Notes: generated from the sequence alone by a model not told the origin. A stretch of DNA of 64,000 nt from Ophiura sarsii (GCA_035610835.1 CM069448.1:11842462-11906461), one strand, 5' to 3'. Shown: positions 39,801-47,722, numbered from the stretch's first letter. Translations and numbers: made by a program.

Positions 39801-42800
39801 ATAATTATTATTTTCTTAATCCAGCCTACCGACCCTACCCTTTGGAGGGGATCTATGAATAAACAAACAAACAAATGTTGCCTTACCAGGCGACAAAAAA
39901 GCCTGTTCCACAAACAGACGGACCTCTCAGATTTGGTCGGTTGAACTTTTTTTCAAAATGACACAAAATCCACAACATTGTGTAAATATTTGGTCATTTT
40001 TGGACAAACCAAAATAAAATTTGTGTCAGTGTTCCTTTGTAAAAGAAAATTCCCTATCCCCACCCAATTTTTAAAATGTTTGGTCAGTTGGGCCCGTGGA
40101 ACAAGTGTTTTTTTAGTTGCCTTGTCTATGAAATTGTGAAGACAAACAAGATCGCTTTTAAATCTCATTGAACTTGTTGATAAGACTTAATTAGCAATTT
40201 TGATACCATTAGCACAATCTTTGCTTAGGTTTGTTTGTTTGTTTGCACCCTTTATAGTGTCATGATATGGTAGGTCTATGTCGTGAATTTGTTTGCTATA
40301 TTCTTTTAGCATCCTTACACCCTTAAACCCAATAAGCTACACTAATTGAGTTGGTTCCATTTCTGGGGTCATGGTAAGGGATCTCCCACTGAATTCAACA
40401 TGGCTAACCCTATACAAGGGGTCAGAAATTGCATAAATTATACTGACTAGCGGGACGCCCGCTAGGGAGTAGGGCCTACCAGATAGAACACCTACAAAAT
40501 GAAACAACACATAAGTGTTGGAAAATTTATAACAAAATACATAGGAATAGAACAATATTTAAAACATTTTTGTTTTAAATCAAAAGGTTTTGTTTTAATT
40601 CAAAAGTGTTCAAAGTTCAATAAAAAAATAAAGAATACCCCGCACGCCCACACCCGTGGCAAATTTCAACTCCAAGGCCTAAACCTTAACCATCTCCCGT
40701 ACCCCACGGGGCCGTCACTCTCCCGCCCCGCCCCCGCCCCGTGGCATATCCGTTACGCAATTTAGCATCACATTTCTTCATTAACCCCCTGCCTCCCAAA
40801 CCACATTACATAATTACACACAACCAACATTCGTCACCGCCCCCCGCCTCGCCCCGTGGCATATCTCAACCCCAAAGCCTAAAGTTCCCTGCCCACGGCT
40901 TATCTCAACGCCAAGGCCTAACCTTAACCATCTCCCGTAGCGCGGCGTATTTCTCCAATATGTGTCCGCCCGCGTGTCACATACAGTATCAAATCCCACA
41001 TCTGACACCATGTTACGTAATTTAGATTCACCATATCATGTTTTGTTCTATCAGAAACCACATTATTTCGTTACCTTATGACCCGCCGCCGTTCCCCCCC
41101 CCCCCCCGTCCGCCCGTCCCGCCCCGTGGCTTATCTCAACCCCAAAGCCTAAACCGTAACCAACTCCCGTATGGCTCAGCGTATTTCTCTAATATTTACC
41201 CGCCCGCGTGTGTAGGGGTGCGTGGGTGCGTTTATTTTGCATGGCGCACTGCGACGCGTTATGTGCTACGCGCGCCGGCTGCATGGTTACAGTGTACGCA
41301 TGAGAAAAACAAACATGGCCCATAGAAATAGTCTCAAAAGCCGGGCTGAAAAGGCTTTGGATTTCCCGCTTTTGCTCATATCTCGGTCAATTCTGTACGG
41401 TTTTCGGCCATTTATAGCTTATAACCTGTCTCAAGACATCGTCTATTATCAGTGCAATATTCACGGCTTTAAGATGCAAAATGAGAAAGCCTTTTCAGGA
41501 TACATACACAACATACGGTGAATTATAGTAAGATAAACATACCAACTTGTTTGGATAAGCATGAGGATTCCAAAAATGTATAGTTTGCACTATACCTGAT
41601 GTTTCGTTACTGAGATATCAGCTAAAACATGAAGAGGTATGTTGTTTATTTGCCCCTTGTAATGTTATTGTTTTGGATTTTCACAGGAACTTATGTATGA
41701 AAGCGAGGTTTGGGGTGAACTCAGTAAGAAGAAACTGGACAGAATTTGTGCAATTGGACGACAAAATACAGTAAGTATAGGGTGGCTTAATTTGTTTGTA
41801 AAATGTGCTAGTTTAAAGATAGCATGTGCACAATTGATTTGTCCACAGTTAGTTTGCGTGTCCTTCTCTAGCTTCCCCCAAGGGGCCCCATCCTAACATG
41901 GGCCCCATTGTTGGCTTCATTTCCAAGTCTTGTGCTCATTTACGAATGGTTTTACACTTCGTGCTATATGGCCGTAGTGCACATTATTGAGATGTTGTTA
42001 CTTGAAATAAGGACTCCATTCAACATTTTCTGTGAAATAAAGGACTCCATTCAACATTTTCCAGTCAAGGGCCCCACATTTTATTTGAGAAATTTAAAAT
42101 CCCTCATTTTACAACTATACAAATAGGAGCCTCGTAATACCCCAAGGTTCATGCATGCAATATACACAAGGCCCCTGTGCACATTAATATTTTTTTCTTA
42201 CGCGGAATTAGCGACCTTAGCGAGCCAGAGGGGGTGGGGTAGGTTCGGCCTTGATTTTATCTCAATCTTCTTGACTAAAGATGATTCGAAAACCATATTT
42301 CATGATATACAGGATCTTAGATTTTTTGCCCGGTAATGCTGAATAGCCGCTGTTTTCATAAAACTAGACCTTTGTGATGCAGCACATCAAAAGGGGGACT
42401 TTGTGGCTGTGTGCTTTTCAAGATATTCATTGTAAATGTATTAAAACAGACAGAAAGAAATAAGGAAATATTAAGAACTTAAAAAAGTCATTTTCACTCA
42501 TAAAATGTGAATGCCTTGATGAATTTTGATAAATTTGGTGTCATTTTAAAGCTTAGAAAATGCTCTGAGAGCACACATAATATAAACTATAAAATGACTT
42601 CATCTGCAAAGTCCTCCACCCCCCCCCCCCCCCCCCCCCCCCCTCTTGATGTGCTGCATCACATTTATAATCAGATAGCGAAAATGAACCATCCTGAACT
42701 CTTCCCATGCCATATTTTTATTCTGTACCTTGTTCCGTTTCCTTATTTGAGTATACTCAATAAGTATCGAGTCTGCGACAAAAAACAGAAACAAATGTAT

Positions 42801-45800
42801 TATTGAATTTGAACTCAACAGGTTAACATTCAACCCATGTTGGAAGGACGTGCAAAGCGTATAGTGTTAGAAGGACGCACTGTTGATGTCATGGCAGCCA
42901 AAAATGACATTCAGAAATACTTCACCGATATCCAGCTGCAGAAGAAGCGTGAATTGGAAGACCAACTGATGAACAAGGATGTCCAGTGGAGGTTCAAGGA
43001 TCCTGACGGCCAGTTTGTAGATTACGGAGATGAACTGAATCCACTAATAGAACGTGCGTATCGTGAGAAGAAGTCACACAGAATCCTGGATCTGGAAGGA
43101 GGTAGAGTTCGTATCGATTTCTTTACAATGAAAGAGCAGGACGGCAGCAAAGCGGCTATTGATGTGGAACGTGTTGATCTTAAGAAAGGTAAGACATTTA
43201 GTTGCCTTTCCAAGTCAGGCAAATAGTTATTCACAAATAGATTATTCAACTTAATATCTTAAATAATAGTCTACACCATTTCTACAGGGATGGTGCAAGG
43301 CAACAAATGCAATTACAAATTAAGACAGTTACAGAAAATACCAGATAAACAAATACCAGATAAACTATCAAGAGTAAAAAAAGAAACAAATTGCAAACAA
43401 AAGCAACTGGTCATGTTTTGTGTTTTTTTGGTGTGTGTTTTTTTTCATCTAATTTACATGTTTGTTGGATCTTTTTGGTTTTTTGTGCTTTATGTTGTAG
43501 GTTCTCAATTTACATTACCTGCAAATTGGATTCCAATGAATGCTTCACAAAATTCCCTGGCTGTTAAATTGGTACCAACATCTACCGAATATAGACGCAT
43601 TGAGGCCACCTTCAATGGGTCAATTGGACGGGTTGTTACCGTGATAGAGGTAAGTATAGCCAGTACTTCTACAGGTCAATAAATATGTGCTGTTTCAAGA
43701 TAAATATCACTATTAGGCGAGGAAAAGACCAACCCTGTTTTACCGGGCCCGACCGACCCACTTTTTGCGTGTTTTTTTTGTTTAGATACTTTTTTCTCAA
43801 AACATGTAAAATCAGCCGTTGTTTTTTAAATCGACAGACCGACCGACCCTACTTGACAGGTCCGTCCCCTCATAAAACGTTGGGGGGGGGGGGTCGTTGC
43901 CTTAGGGAGAGGTCAGGGTCAGACAAGCTGTGATTTGCCGTCAAAGTTTGGGGCATCTTATTAATTTGGTCTGTTACCTTTCCAGATCCAACGTATACAA
44001 AATACTGAATTGCTGAAACAGTACAGAGCAAAAAAAGAGCGATTGAATGGTTCTGTAACAGCAGGTGTTCAAGTAGAAAGAGAACTGTATCATGGAACTA
44101 GCGGGGGCAACTGCGACAAAATCAACTCTAACGGATTTAATCGGAGCTTTCATGGGGCCAATGGTAAGTTCAAATAAAAAATCACTCACAATTTGACAAT
44201 TTCATTTACAGCATGGCCTAAAAAAGTTGAGTCCAAATATGGAAGTGCTATTTTTTTTAAATAATGTGAATACCTTCTTGATTTTCTACTCTTGATGAGA
44301 GTGTATGTTTTAGGATAAGCAAGGTTGAAATGGGGCTATCAAAAACCATTTCCCAAATTGAAGGGGAAAATCCACCAATATGCATTTTCCCAATCGGGTT
44401 TCAGGACTGTTTAAGGACTGCAAAATATTTTGAACCAGTATCACATTAAACCAATCAATGTTGTTAGCTCATTGTTATATTTGCGTTTAGCGATGCTTGT
44501 AGCTGTCTTTGAACCCCAAGGAAGTCTCTCTATGACACCATTTATTGGCTAGAGATAAAATGCTCATAAGTTTACTGTTACTATTGTATTTGTCTGAAAA
44601 TTTTACAGCTTTATGTCTGTCACGTAGATAAAATACAAACCAATAATTTGCTTTATTTTTAAGGTTATCAGCTCTCCCATTTTGTACCCAATTTTGGGAC
44701 ATGTAGAATATATTGAAAATACACAAATACACATCTTTTTGAAAAGTGATAGTTTAATCCAGTAATTCGAGGATAGCATTATAATACAAATAGTGTGCAT
44801 GAATGGATACCAGTTTAGGATTTTCAAATAATTGAGGTTTTGGAACATGTAACACTAGTCTTTGTCAAAGACACTTCGCAAAATTACCTATCATAGGCCG
44901 ACCCACCGAGCAAAGCGAGGCACCATGCCATCATCATCAATCACACACAAAAGCGGTGTAATTTGTGTTACATTTAACGGTCAAAATTGACAACAAAAAA
45001 AGTTTTTTATATGTTTTAGGTATAATACCTAATTGTCACGCTCTAAATTATGCAAATTTGTCAAAGATAACTTGCAAAATTACCTGTCTTAGCGCAAATA
45101 GCTATTCTACCGTGTAAGCAGTATGTGTCGATCAAACACAGTCGTCATCGTAACACACGATTAGCTCCGCCTAATTCTATTGACGACAATGTTTAAAGAT
45201 AGCACTGGATATCGATGACGTCTCCCGATATATCATTGTCAACCAATTAGCAAACACGCCTTTTCCCGGATAAATCTTCTGTAAAACAAGACAAAACATA
45301 ACGCAAAGATTTTTACTATTTTTACAGAGGGCGCTCACACACCCCCACACCACCACAACGCCTTGATGAAAGGCTAATGTAACACATTCAATGATTGTAC
45401 AGAGACCTTTTGAAATCACTACGCCGCTGGCTGCTGGTATCATGAGCTTCCCCAGTCTTGTAGCGCTATCAAATAGTCTGGGAAATCTTAGGATTTTACA
45501 GCTGACCCTGTTGCGCAATCAGTTGCATAGACTCCAAATACTGTAATTTAACATATTCCTATTTTTTACACTATAAATCTCCACTTATTGTTCATTTTAA
45601 AGGTACCGCTCATGGAAAGGGCACATATTTTGCAGTGAATGCAAGCTATTCTAATGGTTACGCCAAGCCAACTGCACCCAACAACTACCAGCACATGTAC
45701 CTTTGTCAAGTCCTGACTGGAGAGTATACTCTTGGTGATCAATCAATGATAGCCCCACCAGCAAAAGCAGGGAGTGCTACCGAGCTGTATGACAGCGTCG

Positions 45801-45883
45801 TCAATCAGAATGCCAATCCACAAGTCTTTGTGGTATTTCATGATGCACAAGCTTACCCAGAGTACTTAATCATATTTCAATAA
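15718..45883 (+). CDS. PARP14-like multidomain mono-ADP-ribosyltransferase (3' part of gene, 20 exons)
   Basis: Exons: 15718-15857, 17121-18942, 20741-20998, 21653-21889, 22687-24399, 25488-26006, 27634-27791, 29095-29334, 29994-30215, 31332-31476, 32390-32542, 33556-33630, 36177-36359, 37149-37355, 39237-39445, 41687-41770, 42822-43188, 43501-43649, 43986-44163, 45603-45883. All use GT-AG and all phases agree, giving 2,445 codons and TAA. Approximate residues: RRM end 1-30, Ser/Gly/Gln-rich repeats 31-600, RRMs 600-690, 700-770 and 772-850, KH-like units 850-1335, macro domains 1340-1525, 1600-1790 and 1835-2025, KH-like linker 2030-2165, WWE 2170-2240, PARP catalytic domain 2250-2445. Domain order and the His-Tyr-Leu catalytic set match the PARP14/PARP15 group, whose members attach single ADP-ribose units to proteins or nucleic acids. 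The first exon starts inside an RRM (two bases complete a codon), so the 5' end is missing. Orthology to vertebrate PARP14 versus a lineage-specific paralogue cannot be decided here. Confidence 0.92.
15960..16644. mobile_element. Tc1/mariner-type MITE in intron
   Basis: Ends CAGGGTGTATCAAAAAAAT and its imperfect inverse, about 35 bp long, flanked by TA (15958-15959 and 16645-16646). There is no transposase ORF. It sits between the first two recognised PARP exons. Confidence 0.85.
16645..17120. other. Intron remainder
   Basis: Non-coding. Contains a copy (about 16880-16930) of a CCTGAGAGACTC...AGAACAGGG repeat that recurs several times in the window. Confidence 0.6.
17121..18942 (+). CDS. PARP14-like exon: acidic start, Ser/Gly/Gln-rich tandem repeats, first half of an RRM
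   Basis: This 1.8-kb exon opens HDEDEEEQSWVELNYY and then has six copies of a unit of about 37 residues with the signature NVRREATPPRSSQGGASYGS (17300-18080). A longer cassette, ASYEDPSYQKP to PQRTTPESHSG, occurs twice. A Gln/Asp/His-rich stretch follows, with DDNQDDGSMHMGESGAF echoing the end of the preceding exon. The last 50 residues (GVTIEVSKYKTTTSEDTLRM and YFENRRKSGGGDIDVFDI) begin an RRM. The middle is predicted to be disordered. Acceptor ATATACAG|CAT, donor GCAG|GTGAGT, phase 1. Confidence 0.9.
17300..18080 (+). repeat. Coding minisatellite inside the PARP14-like gene
   Basis: Six NVR-containing units of about 105-120 bp (one long unit of about 240 bp) lie head to tail with high nucleotide identity, all in frame. 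The identity at silent sites points to recent unequal exchange, so copy number is likely variable between individuals. Confidence 0.85.
18943..19969. other. Intron part
   Basis: Non-coding. A T-run and A-rich patch lies at 19625-19680. No gene seen. Confidence 0.6.
19970..20622. mobile_element. Long palindromic MITE (Tc1/mariner type) in intron
   Basis: CAGGGTGAGTTAAAAAGACT at the left matches the inverted right end. The similarity runs well over 100 bp inward (both arms contain a TTTAATCCTAACTTTGTGTG-like stretch), so the element can fold on itself. TA flanks both sides (19968-19969 and 20623-20624). The open frames inside are mirror products of the arms and not genes. Confidence 0.85.
20741..20998 (+). 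CDS. PARP14-like exon: RRM second half and next RRM first half
   Basis: Acceptor GATATAG|TT and donor AAAG|GTAAGA, phase 1 at both ends. ADRVVRRTHKLEGATLTVIP closes one RRM. DEYRLLLTDIPDGVENETLM and the sequence up to GTAMIRYSSPIK open the next, with an RNP2-like LLLTDIP strand. Confidence 0.92.
20999..21291. other. Intron part
   Basis: Nothing recognised. Confidence 0.5.
21292..21526. mobile_element. Short inverted-repeat element (MITE) in intron
   Basis: AACCCTCATGAGCACTACCT at the left and its inverse AGGTAGTGCTCATGGGGTT at the right form TIRs of about 22 bp with one mismatch. The right flank reads TTAA and the left ATAA, suggesting a decayed TTAA target site. Confidence 0.65.
21653..21889 (+). 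CDS. PARP14-like exon: RRM second half and next RRM first half
   Basis: Acceptor TTTCAG|AT, donor AAAG|GTGAGT, phase 1 at both ends. INAVILNFSKRKLKGVHIKV closes the RRM begun in the previous exon. FSDCILVQNLKPETTVDTVE with ELYFENERKSGGG and QAIVYFEDWK opens another. The ELYFEN...KSGGG stretch closely matches the RRM begun in exon 17121-18942. Confidence 0.93.
21890..22686. other. Intron
   Basis: G run (21926-21938) and C run (about 22125-22142). No gene recognised. Confidence 0.6.
22687..24399 (+). CDS. PARP14-like exon: end of RRM, KH-like units, start of macro domain 1
   Basis: A single 1.7-kb exon. VVKRVTSQRRHELSKYVLKV ends the last RRM. About 480 residues follow with repeated KH-like spacing (hydrophobic strand, helix, VEITGFKNDVENALAVIGEF-type end), as in the central part of PARP14 proteins. 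The last 50 residues start macro domain 1 with CKGDLTTESVDAIVNAANTK and HVGGLAKAIVDAG, including the Asp and Asn residues that contact ADP-ribose in this fold. Acceptor TTCACAG|TT, donor GCAG|GTTAGT, phase 1. Confidence 0.93.
24400..25487. other. Intron holding a MITE
   Basis: Apart from the element at 24429-24667 and a reversed copy of the GACCGACC-type repeat near 25240-25400, nothing was recognised. Confidence 0.55.
24429..24667. mobile_element. MITE, family with GGTATRGTTTRATCAG ends, copy 1
   Basis: Imperfect TIRs of about 28 bp (GGTATGGTTTGATCAGCTCC and CCAATTTGGAACTGATTAAA). Diverged members occur at 47829-48049 and 53710-53955. The interior has GC-rich words (GCGCGTGTGGCC) and no ORF. 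Confidence 0.75.
25488..26006 (+). CDS. PARP14-like exon: rest of macro domain 1
   Basis: Acceptor TTAATAG|GC, donor GAAG|GTAAGT. Encodes GEIIQKESFAIIREKG, GKLPCRHLLHVAGPRWD, the phosphate-binding loop PAISSGVYGFP and the closing helix and strand, then a charged linker (GEEDRRDDRYVGDDRFDS). All landmark segments of an ADP-ribose-binding macro domain are present. Confidence 0.93.
26007..27633. other. Intron
   Basis: Non-coding. Holds a G run (26106-26130), an inverted-repeat element (26452-26693), a copy of the CCTGAGAGGTCCG repeat (27020-27065) and several C-rich runs. Confidence 0.55.
26452..26693. mobile_element. Foldback/MITE-like inverted repeat
   Basis: TTCTGTCAAAACCTTGTATG and GCATGTATAAAGTAACAC on the left arm recur inverted with a few changes up to 26693. 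No clear target duplication was seen. Confidence 0.5.
27634..27791 (+). CDS. PARP14-like exon: linker and start of macro domain 2
   Basis: Acceptor TTCAATAG|AT, donor GAAT|GTAAGT. Ends ITMKKGDLAAEN, the first strand and loop of macro domain 2, in phase 0 with the next exon. Confidence 0.88.
28330..28730 (+). pseudogene. CR1/L2-like reverse transcriptase fragment with YADD motif
   Basis: HCYADDTQIYVSIKP contains the YADD catalytic signature of reverse transcriptases. It is followed by IRTWMNQHFLKLHDSKTECM and, after a frameshift, by NLAVLFDSNRTMDCHVTSVS. Truncated and out of frame, hence dead. It lies in an intron in the same orientation as the host gene. Confidence 0.8.
28734..28948. mobile_element. 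hAT-type MITE
   Basis: Ends CAGGGCTGGA and TCCAGCCCTG. The flanking 8-mers ATTAAAAT and ATTTCAAT agree at six of eight positions, as for an old target duplication. The interior shares the CCCGTCCG...GGTAAC words with the element at 52459-53173. Confidence 0.75.
29095..29334 (+). CDS. PARP14-like exon: macro domain 2, middle
   Basis: Acceptor TATACAG|GTT, donor GCT|GTGAGT, phase 0. VDVIVNTTSSSLQLSAGGVS then KAILVAAGAALQQEC and the strand with YHTVCEHYQGP. The usual second Asn of the NAAN motif is replaced (NTTS), a difference from macro domain 1. Confidence 0.92.
29335..29993. repeat. Intron with a diverged tandem duplication
   Basis: Segments 29362-29455 and 29497-29590 share GATGTCCTGGGT...AAT...CCCTGG...GATTATTTTAATG and ACAGCCACT at the same spacing. 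No gene was seen in the remainder. Confidence 0.6.
29994..30215 (+). CDS. PARP14-like exon: macro domain 2, C-terminal part
   Basis: Acceptor TTTCAAAG|ATA, donor CAG|GTAAGA, phase 0. Encodes ILSTLVMTVLQQADQAGYQS then ISLPAIGTGNLRFP (the substrate-binding loop) and the final strand DIRFVVYHRD. Confidence 0.92.
30216..31331. other. Intron, possible SINE head
   Basis: At 30314-30392 a tRNA-like segment has a weak A box (TTAGCATGATGC) and a B-box-like GGGTTTGAGCACC. No gene recognised elsewhere. Confidence 0.35.
31332..31476 (+). CDS. PARP14-like exon: macro 2 end and linker
   Basis: Acceptor GCAATAG|GCC, donor TCTG|GTATGT. Encodes AFEAEMQSLLQQGLPNTGG and a Ser/Ala/Arg-rich linker (KAPARKLRQSAASSEDRPRA). 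Confidence 0.85.
31477..32389. other. Intron with an interspersed repeat
   Basis: 31940-32155 is a diverged copy of the segment at 50465-50695 (shared words: GTCTATCTCA, GGATTACTGAACCA, GGCATGTTTGTACTTATTT). No gene was seen. Confidence 0.65.
32390..32542 (+). CDS. PARP14-like exon: start of macro domain 3
   Basis: Acceptor ATCAATAG|GT, donor GGAG|GTACGA, phase 1. Encodes IGPIRVQLGQGDLTRESTEV then IVNSVGQNLDLGG, the start of macro domain 3 (NSV in place of NAAN). Confidence 0.9.
32543..33555. other. Intron
   Basis: At 32669-32760 there is a repeat unit (GGAGTGCTATTGAAAGTGCA...TTGCACAAGTGCATTGAT) that recurs at 35692-35740. A diverged copy of the GGGAAA.AGTGCAAA hairpin repeat (see 37632-37736) lies at 33295-33355. 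Confidence 0.55.
33556..33630 (+). CDS. PARP14-like 75-nt exon in macro domain 3
   Basis: A short exon found by phase and motif: acceptor TTTTTCCAG|GT, donor AAAG|GTAATC. It encodes GPVSKAIIKEGGNHIKAEID then RIRKK, the helix following the binding loop (GGPVSKAI corresponds to GGLAKAI of macro 1). Both neighbouring exons need a phase-1 partner and it supplies one. Confidence 0.9.
33631..36176. other. Intron with foldback element
   Basis: Apart from the foldback transposon (34234-35187) and a repeat unit at 35692-35740, no gene or RNA was recognised. Confidence 0.6.
34234..35187. mobile_element. Foldback transposon with TTAA flanks and internal 183-bp repeats
   Basis: The arms starting GGGGGCTGTGCACCTTC and ending GAAGGTGCACAGCC are inverted over more than 200 bp. 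TTAA flanks both sides (34230-34233 and 35188-35191). The left arm carries three tandem copies, about 183 bp apart, of a unit with TTGTCATACTAGTTTTATTA. Half-elements of the same family start at 57928 and 60835, both directly after TTAA. This is consistent with a piggyBac-type non-autonomous element. Confidence 0.85.
36177..36359 (+). CDS. PARP14-like exon: macro domain 3, middle
   Basis: Acceptor TTGCAATAG|GT, donor ACAG|GTAGAA. Encodes GRYVNEGVVKTGAGTLNC, MIIHVATPP and SIAFPALGTG, the last being the loop equivalent to PAISSGVYG of macro 1. Confidence 0.92.
36360..37148. other. Intron
   Basis: No gene recognised. Confidence 0.55.
37149..37355 (+). CDS. PARP14-like exon: macro domain 3, C-terminal part
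   Basis: Acceptor ATCAACAG|GG, donor GCTG|GTAAGT, phase 1. Encodes NIGGDPATAASALLDAIGEF, the closing strand LLLIKLTIFQPTMLFVFQS and a short tail. Confidence 0.9.
37632..37736. repeat. Perfect 33-bp inverted repeat, 39-nt spacer
   Basis: 37632-37664 (GGGAAAGTAGTGCAAACTAC then TGGTCCCTTGGTG) is exactly inverted at 37704-37736. A diverged version occurs at about 33295-33355. Possibly a small foldback element. Confidence 0.85.
37804..37939 (+). CDS. Candidate alternative last exon of the PARP14-like gene
   Basis: After an acceptor (CTTAACAG) the phase expected from the preceding exon opens ENGKKVYFYGAPHILPTLQT and FTVCVVSKADSIPVVEELY, ending at TAA (37937-37939). The strand-then-helix pattern resembles the KH-like segment ILHIFAGNSRNLQQAKDKIE of the next main exon. 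No donor in the right phase was seen, so it would end the protein before WWE and PARP domains. It could also be a decayed exon duplicate. Confidence 0.35.
38021..38278. mobile_element. MITE with ATATGTGACGCGATC ends
   Basis: Nearly perfect TIRs of about 38 bp (ATATGTGACGCGATCAAGAG then GAATGAGTCGGATGTCG). A second, diverged member is at about 61363-61571. No ORF inside. Confidence 0.8.
39237..39445 (+). CDS. PARP14-like exon: linker after macro 3 with KH-like strand-helix
   Basis: Acceptor TTTTCAG|AT, donor GAT|GTACGT, phase 0 at its 3' end. Encodes LVKWAWSKATISDAPIGRRL and ILHIFAGNSRNLQQAKDKIE then EFIEEEFSRD. Confidence 0.88.
39446..41686. other. Intron with GC-rich repeats
   Basis: Contains a copy of the GACCGACC-type repeat (39825-39950) and GC-rich, weakly tandem repeats (40640-41210). 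No gene recognised. Confidence 0.6.
40640..41210. repeat. GC-rich diverged tandem repeat
   Basis: Words such as CCGTGGC.TATCTCAACCCCA, AAAGCCTAAACC and ACCATCTCCCGTA recur four or more times at irregular spacing of about 110-230 bp. Base composition differs sharply from the AT-rich surroundings. Confidence 0.7.
41687..41770 (+). CDS. PARP14-like 84-nt exon (linker)
   Basis: Acceptor TTTTCACAG|GAA, donor ACA|GTAAGT, phase 0. Encodes ELMYESEVWGELSKKKLDRI then CAIGRQNT, joining the KH-like strand-helix to the segment before WWE. Confidence 0.88.
41771..42821. other. Intron
   Basis: Long C homopolymer at 42619-42643. No gene recognised. Confidence 0.6.
42822..43188 (+). CDS. PARP14-like exon: end of KH-like unit and WWE domain
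   Basis: Acceptor CTCAACAG|GTT, donor AAAG|GTAAGA, phase 1. VNIQPMLEGRAKRIVLEGRT closes the KH-like unit. The WWE domain runs VQWRFKDPDGQFVDYGDELN, IERAYREKK and VRIDFFTMKEQDGSKAAIDV. WWE domains in PARPs bind ADP-ribose-containing ligands or protein partners. Confidence 0.93.
43189..43500. other. Intron
   Basis: Short intron with a T-rich end; nothing else. Confidence 0.6.
43501..43649 (+). CDS. PARP14-like exon: start of catalytic domain
   Basis: Acceptor ATGTTGTAG|GT, donor GAG|GTAAGT. Encodes LPANWIPMNASQNSLAVKLV and STEYRRIEATFNGSIGRVVT, the usual start of PARP10/14/15-type catalytic domains. Confidence 0.93.
43650..43985. other. Intron
   Basis: Contains a copy of the GACCGACC-type repeat (43780-43885) and a G run. 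No gene. Confidence 0.6.
43986..44163 (+). CDS. PARP14-like exon: catalytic domain with active-site His
   Basis: Acceptor CTTTCCAG|ATC, donor AATG|GTAAGT. Encodes IQRIQNTELLKQYRAKKERL and ELYHGTSGGNCDKINSNGFN then RSFHGAN. The His of YHGT is the first residue of the catalytic set and binds NAD. Confidence 0.95.
44164..45602. other. Intron
   Basis: AT-rich, nothing recognised. Confidence 0.6.
45603..45883 (+). CDS. PARP14-like last exon: end of catalytic domain
   Basis: Acceptor TTTTAAAG|GT; stop TAA at 45881-45883. GTAHGKGTYFAVNASYSNGY contains the catalytic Tyr (TYFA). VFVVFHDAQAYPEYLIIF ends the domain. At the third catalytic position the Leu of EYLI takes the place of the Glu needed for chain extension, so mono-ADP-ribosylation is expected. 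Confidence 0.95.
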
Positions 45884-47722
45884 GTTTTGTCAGGTTGGCT
45901 GAGAATTGACTTTATGATTGTTAACTCTGCATGCCACTAAGTGTTACTCTAACTGCACATGGCAGGAAGGATCAATGTGACATTCATCAGTTATAGGATT
46001 CTCGCTTAAACATGCATCAATGCTCACAATTTTTCGACATTTTTACGAGAAGGATACCATGAAGCAAAATTGCCCCTTTTGATTTTAACTTTTGTAGCAT
46101 CAATCAGCATTATGTTCCTCCACAGCCTAATCACTTTTATACCAGCGATCTAGCTATTGAGCAGTCATACATTCTCCAATTCCTAGATTAGGCGGGCCAG
46201 TGGTCAAGCCCTAAAGCACTGTTTTGATGTAAACATCACACAAGGCCTTGCTTAGTTAACAATGACAGCAGACTACCAGCCTGAAAACCAGACACTTTAT
46301 GGCCTCCGGGTCTATGGTCTGTAATATGATAGTGTAAAGGCAGTGGAACATAATGGACTGCCATTGGACATCTGTAATGACTAGCTCCCCTGTTGGTCTA
46401 TTAATTATGCGCAGTGGGATTTCATTTGGTTGCATGAAGTTGTGTGTGTCTTACCAATGAATATATGTGTAGCTTTTGTGTAGGTTTTATCATATTTGTA
46501 AAAAGTATAACAAATTACTGTAACTATAAAGGGAACAGGTTTAATTGCATGACACTCGTACTGTAATTTTTTACATATAACTAAAGTCTATACATCTGTC
46601 ATTGGGTGATGCACTAAAAATTTATGATATTTGCAAATGATGAAGAAGATAAAAACATCTATGTAAATGGCCCGTTTTCACTATGTACAAATAAAATCAC
46701 AATGTTCGAGGATTTGGATAATGCATGCGTTTCAGTTTTACCACTTGTATTGGTTACAGTTTCAATCCATATAAATTTGAGGAAATGGTAACTTAAGGGT
46801 ATATGTCTCCTAGTCTACATTGATTAAATCATTTCACATAACTCACTACCTACAGTAGAATAAATGGTTGTTGGCATCATATTGTCAGCTAGAATCAGGA
46901 ATTCAGTATCATTTAAGTCTTATCCATTCGTTATGTATCCATATGGCCATACATTGTGTCACCTCAATATAGGAGATGACATGAGCGCGTGTTCTAATGA
47001 TAAGTAGTTTGCATAAGGGCAAAACAACCTTGCTGTCTTGCCCTTAAGTACCAAAATCTGGGTCAGTGGTTTTTTTGTGGATGTTTTTTTAGGTAAACAT
47101 ACATATACTATACATACAAGAACACAGATTTCAAAGAATGTGCATCTTTCTTCTTCATAAAACTAACTTTTAATATGTAACAAATAAGTGAGTAATTGAC
47201 ACTTTTATGCGTTTTAAGTTGCATTTAATCATAAACAGAACTCAATTTTCTATTATTTTTAACCAATATATGATATTTTAATTACCAATATATGATATTT
47301 AAAGTAATTAAAATATCAAAAATCTTTATTTTTAATGCGATTTTCAGATTTTGGGGTCCGTTTGTGTGTGTGTAAGTGTGCACATTTTGGAAATTGCTGA
47401 CATTGCATCAAAATGACACAAAAACAAAATCACACAAAAAGCAAACGGCTGACACTACCTGTAAAACAGGGTTTTTTGTGTGGCCTAAGCAATAAAAAAG
47501 GAAAACTTGTAGTATGACTGCAAGTCACAAAATGTTATGTTTGTACTCTAAAAGAGATTATAGGTTAAAATAGATTAAGAGCCAATTCTTCCCAGGGACA
47601 ACAGCGCTGTGATCTCAGTGAGGTATATTTTGTAAGACACATTTTGTTAAGTGACTTTTAACAAGTAACATCTTTGTACTTTAGACTGTAAAGCCAATAA
47701 AGGTGTGATCTTGTAAATGTGT
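45884..47722 (+). other. Probable 3' untranslated region of the PARP14-like gene
   Basis: No exon follows the stop. The stretch is AT-rich and ends near a canonical poly(A) signal with GT-rich sequence downstream. It contains a remnant (47450-47475) of the CCTGTAAAACAGGG repeat. Confidence 0.65.
47696..47701 (+). terminator. Poly(A) signal AATAAA
   Basis: AATAAA followed by GGTGTGATCTTGTAAATGTG and a T run, a typical cleavage and polyadenylation context 1.8 kb after the PARP stop codon. Confidence 0.65.

Noticed and set aside
40741..41325. Pro/His-rich frames in the GC-rich block
   Set aside because: They follow the tandem GC-rich repeat; the frames change between units and there is no conservation.
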